A stretch of DNA of 64,000 nt. Source: Cercis canadensis. Its lineage: Eukaryota > Streptophyta > Magnoliopsida > Fabales > Fabaceae. Shown one piece after another: positions 58,950-64,000 of this stretch (positions are counted from its first letter, which is position 1; every line of letters begins with the position of its first letter). The stretch is from assembly GCA_003255065.1 (NCBI GenBank), contig QAOA01005839.1:652844-716843 (forward strand), given 5' to 3'. The position numbers and the translations under genes are program-made. The notes beneath the pieces are model-generated. The model was not told the origin of the DNA and did not search any database. It saw only the letters and a program-made list of their open reading frames with translations.

Positions 58950-60295
58950 GTTCAAAGCATCTTAGTCAGAAATAATCAATATCTCTCAGAATTATTCAGC
59001 GATTGTGGTCATCATTTTTGTTTGGAAGTTATATGAACCACCCCTTAATGGATTTAATTTGTTTCTCTCATAGATATATGGTTGGAAGTTCACAAACATG
59101 TTCAGAAAATATATGATATTGGCAAAATTCTTATTGCATAAATATATTCTTAAAGTTCTAGAACTTTTTGATATGAAATCACAAAAAGCTTTAACAGTTC
59201 TGCTATATACATGTTCTGGAAAGGAATGGTAGGTTTGGCAAAGTTCCTATTGCATAAATGTGGTCCTAAAGTTACTGTAAATTTTTTACTATCAAATCTC
59301 AAAAGGCTTTAAAGTCTTGCTATATAATTGAAACTCCTTATGGAATGAGTTTACCCAATTGTACCTTTAATCAATGAGAAAAAGGGTGACTGATGAATGG
59401 AATGACATACACATTTCACTTGTAAAATAAGTGTATGATTTTGGACCAAAAAAGTTGGTGCTGCTGATGTAATGATCATGAAGGTGTAAGATTGCTGCTT
59501 CAGACGGTCTTCCATGGCAGACCAAGATTTCAGAAGGTGAGATTCAACCACATCAAAAACTTATGTATTTAGTAATCAGTCAAAATTTAAAAAATAGGTT
59601 CTTTTTTTTTTTTCAGATTTTAAGTCAAAACTAGTTTTCAACAAATCCTACTCAAAATTTATTCTCTTCTTATGTGATCAAACTTTAAGTCAAAGATATT
59701 GTTATATGATCTCTTCCAATATGAATTTTAAAAATGTTGAAGTTTAAATCTATATCCTTTACAAACTAACTTGGTTTTATAAGAACCAATTCAATTTTAT
59801 ACAGATTTATTAATCAAATTTTAATTCAAAAAGATCTAGAGTCATTTTTTATTTACTAAACTTCATGTGAAGATTAAAGTTATGAAAACCCAACGGCCCG
59901 CATGAGAATGTCATATGTATTTAGGTGGTACCATCATAGGTTTGAATCCTACCATCACTAAGCTAATTCTCTTGGGACAAGGTCACAAGGGAAATCACTT
60001 AGTGCTTGCTGACTTGAATGACCTGCATATGCCCTTGTTAGATATAGGCTTATAAGGGGGCTATAAGTTTGCAATATGGTTTTAGTTCAGTTTGCCCATG
60101 TGTGCAAGAATTTTTAATATTTTTTTATAATTTTTTTTATACAAAAACTTAGGAACTGACTACACTAGAATCAAGAGCAAGGCTCATGTGAAATGTTTTA
60201 TTAATGGATTTCAATGACCTCAAACCCAAACAATTGAGCAATGAGAAGCTTGTAAGTGTGTTTTTCAGAAGTATTTATTTACTTTTAGACACAAA
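58950..60295 (+). other. 3' flank of gene B
   Basis: Non-coding and collinear with 48757-50127. It includes the SINE-like B box near 59938. Confidence 0.5.
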
Positions 60296-60471
60296 GTGTG
60301 TTTGAATAGAGAAACTTAATTTACTTAAAAAATACGTTTTAATTGAAAAAAAAAATTAAACTCTGTTGTATATTTGAAAGAGAGCTTCTCAAAACTTTAA
60401 AAACCTGGCTTCTGTTTTAAAAAGTGTATTTGTTTTTTAACAAAATACTTTACTATCTAAACATACCCCTA
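60296..60471. mobile_element. Candidate small MITE
   Basis: The left end GTGTGTTTGAATAG and the right end, inverted (GGTATGTTTAGATAG), form an imperfect inverted repeat about 175 bp apart. It is absent from block A together with the orphan exon. No clear TSD. Confidence 0.4.
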
Positions 60472-60505
60472 AGCTCTCATGTTTTTTTACCCTTTTCATT
60501 TACAG

Positions 60506-60691
60506 TTCCGATTCTTCAACGAAGTAGACACAGAGGAGGGTGCAAACTGCTGCCATATGCTTCCATTCAGGTGTTGGTTACATCATGCTGAAAAGATTGT
60601 GATAGAAAACTTTGAACCGGAGGACAAAAGAAGTCTGGAGAAGTTGTTTACTGGCCATAGTGCTTCTGAATTCTCTGAAAGAAAGAAGTAG
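60506..60691 (+). pseudogene. Orphan terminal exon of a third F-box/LRR sequence
   Basis: After a TTTCATTTACAG acceptor, 61 codons run to TAG (60689-60691). The product, FRFFNEVDTEEGANCCHMLP then FRCWLHHAEKI...LFTGHSASEFSERKK, is a diverged version of exon 3 of genes A and B (FQYSNQMERKEVVYCCHMLPIKCW). It is intact as an exon but has no upstream exons of its own nearby. It may be the original last exon of the diverged gene B, or a remnant of an older tandem copy. Confidence 0.7.
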
Positions 60692-60869
60692 ATCGTAAAA
60701 TTCTAAAATAATTTATTTTCTTGATTTTGTATTATTTAATATAAAGAATTATTTTGTATGCAAACCCAAACTCTACTACATTTTTTTTTCAGTATCGTTT
60801 TGCTGAATCTTTTTGAAATCTTCTCTCAGATCATATGGTGCGCCTGATCATAGGATTTTTAATTTTAAA

Positions 60870-61414
60870 GGTTTAAATGTACTGCGCGTCCCTATAGTTT
60901 AGAAGTCCCTATAGTTTAGAAGAATTTTGAATCAGGTCTCTATAATATTTTTCCCTCTTTTGGAGTCTTTATAATTTAATTTTTTTTTTAATTGAGTCTC
61001 TACCAATTACCTCGGGTTATAACTCCATCAGTTTAGTGTTGACATGGTAAATGGCTTCTTCATGTGACAATAGATGAAACTTATGTGACATCGAAGTGGC
61101 ACACAAATTTTCACCAATCAAACGCACATGCAAGACATGTGGCTCGATTTTCCTCAAATTGATGGAAATTAGGTTGAACGACATATAGAACCCAATTTTT
61201 ATATCATTTTGGTACCACATCAGCTTCTTTTATTGCTATATAGACAAGTCATTTGTCATGTGAGCATTAAACTGATAGTTATAATTGGGGGTAATGATAG
61301 AGACTCAATTAAAAAAAATTTAAACTATAAAGACCCCAAAAAAAGAAAAAAAAAATTATAGGGACCTTATTCAAAATTCGTCCAAACTATATGAACCTGC
61401 AATACATTTAAACT
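60870..61414. mobile_element. Non-autonomous MULE (545 bp), only in copy B
   Basis: A perfect 9-bp TSD, AATTTTAAA (60861-60869 and 61415-61423). Block A has the empty single site at 52048-52056. The ends are GGTTTAAATG and CATTTAAACT. The long inverted arms (TCTCTATAAT, ATTGAGTCTC, TTATAACTCCATCAGTTTAGTGTTGACATG and inverse) are homologous to those of the GRAS-carrying MULE at 24064, so both belong to one family. No host gene cargo was seen. Confidence 0.88.
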
Positions 61415-62104
61415 AATTTTAAAAGTAGTTAACATTAGACTTGAGAATAATTAGACAGTAATTGCTCTTTGAATGTAAACATGATTATCATGCTTTTTAA
61501 GTTTGTTATACACATATATTTATTGATTTGATTTCATTATTTGTATTTATAACCATAACAAGAATACATATATTATAAACGGTCTAGCAATCTTTCCAAA
61601 AAGATTAAGGTCTCAGGTTTAGATTCACATTCCCCACATCAAAATTTAACTCTTTCTAGCTAAAAAAATTATAAGTATTATTATCATAGATTGGGTACTA
61701 ACTTTTAGGGATTTTAGTCTTTTCATATTTCAACCCTATCAAATTGTGTCATTATTATTTAAGATTGGATTATTATCCTATCTAGCATGGATGGAGTCAA
61801 GTTTTTTGCAAGCGGACTCATTTAAATCATTTTAGTAGTAAACACTTCATAAGAAGAATATTAATGGTTTTTTAAGTATTATCTAAGTTCGAACACAAAA
61901 CCCACCAGTATTGAAGACGATCATAGTACCAATCAACTCCGATCTTAGTATCAATCGACCACAGGTCATTTGGTATATTAATCATAATCTTATTAGATCA
62001 ACTTTTTCATGATTAACTTGTATAGAATGAGTAAAAATGACTATACTAGATAAACTATTTATAATTAATCATGACCATTCATTTTATCTCCCTTGTGATC
62101 TTAC

Positions 62105-62357
62105 ATGAAAAATACATTTTAAAATGTAAAAATAACTTAGATAAAAATGTTTAACTAGTTTATGAATATTGATTTTTTTTAATGTGATGAATATTGAGAT
62201 TTTAGTTATCTTTTGTTGACCAAATGACATNATGAAAAATACATTTTTAAATGTAAAAATAACTTAGATAAAAATGTTTAACTAGTTCATGAATATTTAT
62301 TTTTTTTAATGTGATGAATATTGAGGTTTTAGTTATCTTTTGTTGACCAAATAACAC
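62105..62357. repeat. About 126-bp duplication around a single 'n' (probable assembly overlap)
   Basis: 62105-62230 and 62232-62357 are near-identical across the 'n' at 62231; block A has a single copy (53709-53836). Confidence 0.75.
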
Positions 62358-63567
62358 GTAATTGAGTAGTATTGAGTTTGTCCTCATGACTTACAGGTTC
62401 TTTATTTAAACTTAGAGTGGTAGCCAGAAGTACCAAAAAAAATTATTGTTGAAAATAAATTTGTAAAATTTTATCTGCTCACGTGATGTGATGAATACTT
62501 ATGTTTTACCTTGCATCACCGCTCTATCAAATAATAACTCTTGAAATTATTATTTTATGAAATTATTTGAAATGTATCAAGTTTGAAGTTATTTGGAAAT
62601 TTGGTGTCATAATGAGCTTTTATTTTTTAACATTTGGTAGATAGAGTTATATTTTTTATTTGACGATATAGAAGAATGAAGATTTGAACTTGGTACCTCA
62701 ACGGTTTTAAAAGATCCCTAAACTAGTTGTGTTGTGTGTAGTTGTGTGCCATCATATATGCAGGTGTAATGAAATGTATATATTTACATGTGTACAAATA
62801 ACATTATTAGCTAAATCAAGATACATGGGTGTAAATAGCATTTTTTTCACACCTTTACTTATTTGATTAGTTTTTAGTCAAACTAGTTTTGAAAAAAATG
62901 TTCTTAAAATTGGTTCTCAAGTAACCACTCAAATCTGCCTCCTATTTTATCTCCTGGATTATTTTTGGTTACATACTGGCGCGGAGACTCACACGACCAC
63001 ACCTATTGAATTATCTTCTAGATTTTTAAATTGCCATATAATGTTCTCTCATAATTTAATTTCTCTCCTCATTTGTCCAACTTTTTGGTCAAATATTTGG
63101 CCCCCTCCTTCATTTTGAATTTTTAATTTAAACTTTATAATTATCGTTCAAAAAATATCTAACATTATAGGTAGTTCATAAATAAATATTAGATAAATTA
63201 TTATTTGGAACCAATTCAAGTTTATACCATTTTTTCAATCAATTTTTTACTTAAAAAAAATCTAAATTCGATTTTCAATTTACCAAAAACCCCTCCTAAT
63301 TGTGTTTGTCTAGAATAAATTTTAAGAAAAAATCCAGGGATTAAATATCAGCATGTAATGTATGGTTTGGTGTACATAGACTCTAAACTTTCTTTCAACG
63401 AAATCTCTTGGGACATGGCGATGAGGAATATTCTTACAGATCATATATGTTTTTCGGACCTAAATAGCCTACATACCATCGGTCAAACCGGATAGGATTC
63501 TTAGGGTTGACGCAGGCCCACACCACCTAACCGTACCTAGCGAAGAAAATACATTAATGTTAACAAT

Positions 63568-64000
63568 TAGGGGGGTTTTAATTTACTCCAGGCAAAAATA
63601 TAGGGTTATACAACTTCATTTTAAGTGGCACCGTCACCACTATTTCTTGTGTTATGTGTCAAATCTAATGGTGGGTATTTATTTTTGGTTATCTGTTAAA
63701 TTGGTTATTTCTCAACTTGTGTGACAGTATTAATGTGACCCACTAATTTAACTAAAATTGTGTTAGCACCCCACTTAAAAGAACAATATATGTTAAAACT
63801 TTTTTTTTAGTAATTAAATTATGTTAAAGTTGAAAATACACAAAGTATGATATTCCTCTCAATTTATATATTTTTCACAAACAAATTTATGAAATTTTTT
63901 TAAAAGAATTATATTCAAATTTATATATAAAGATTCACAATTTAAAATAAAATTTTAAGCATGATAAAATTTAAAAATATACATTAATAAATAGATTAAG
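63568..64000. other. AT-rich sequence after the end of block B
   Basis: Begins TAGGGGGGTTTTAATTTACTCC, which does not match the sequence after block A. It is probably another element or the true edge of the duplication. No coding potential. Confidence 0.35.

Larger units (their letters stand above)
56579..63567 (+). repeat. Duplicated block, copy B
   Basis: Collinear with 46938-55272. B-specific insertions are the MITE at 58039-58432 and the MULE at 60870-61414, and the stretch 60300-60688 with an extra terminal exon is absent from A. The homology ends at AATGTTAACAA near 63567. What follows differs from the sequence after 55272. Confidence 0.9.

Overview
The window is nuclear DNA of a eudicot plant. 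The evidence is AT-rich intergenic DNA, genes split by GT-AG introns, plant-only families (GPI-anchored lipid-transfer protein, DUF538, DUF761, HAM-type GRAS, F-box/LRR) and many plant MITEs, MULEs and LTR elements. The species cannot be read from the sequence. A kelch F-box gene, DUF538 genes and a GPI-anchored LTP gene lie in the same neighbourhood that I recall from Arabidopsis At1g55260-At1g55270, which suggests a conserved ancestral block.

Layout. 1-7 kb: a SAGL1-like F-box/kelch gene (+). Its large last exon is intact, and its first exon lies in a long, feature-poor region or outside the window. 7.2-7.4 kb: a small DUF761 gene (-), convergent with it. 10.3-14.7 kb: a head-to-head pair of DUF538 genes. 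15-18 kb: several terminal-inverted-repeat elements, one carrying a coding-like insert. 18.8-21.2 kb: a complete eight-exon NIFK/Nop15-like nucleolar RRM gene (+). 22.9-25.4 kb: a hAT-like element next to a Mutator-like element carrying the decayed 3' end of a HAM-type GRAS gene. 25.5-37 kb: a graveyard of duplicated pseudogene units, a short non-autonomous LTR retrotransposon with intact PBS, PPT and TSD, LINE, Copia and RNase H fragments, and tandem repeats. 38.4-39 kb: a second hAT-like element. 40-40.8 kb: a three-exon GPI-anchored lipid-transfer protein gene (-). 46.4-64 kb: an F-box/LRR locus in which a long block (A, 46.9-55.3 kb) recurs as a second copy (B, 56.6-63.6 kb). Copy B begins in mid-exon inside another F-box gene. 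The result is an in-frame chimera with an enlarged LRR region and one premature TAG.

The two blocks act as a natural before/after comparison. Each carries insertions that are missing from the other, with visible empty sites. In B these are a 394-bp Tourist-like MITE and a 545-bp MULE with a 9-bp TSD. In A they are a 408-bp TIR element and a segment of about 1.7 kb.

Assembly caution: many single 'n' characters, and the one long N run, sit between two near-identical direct copies of the same sequence. These look like unmerged contig ends or haplotypes rather than real tandem repeats. Six housekeeping-type genes look intact: SAGL1-like (partial), DUF761, two DUF538, NIFK-like and LTPG-like. So does F-box gene A. 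No bacterial-type system, CRISPR array or rRNA gene was seen.
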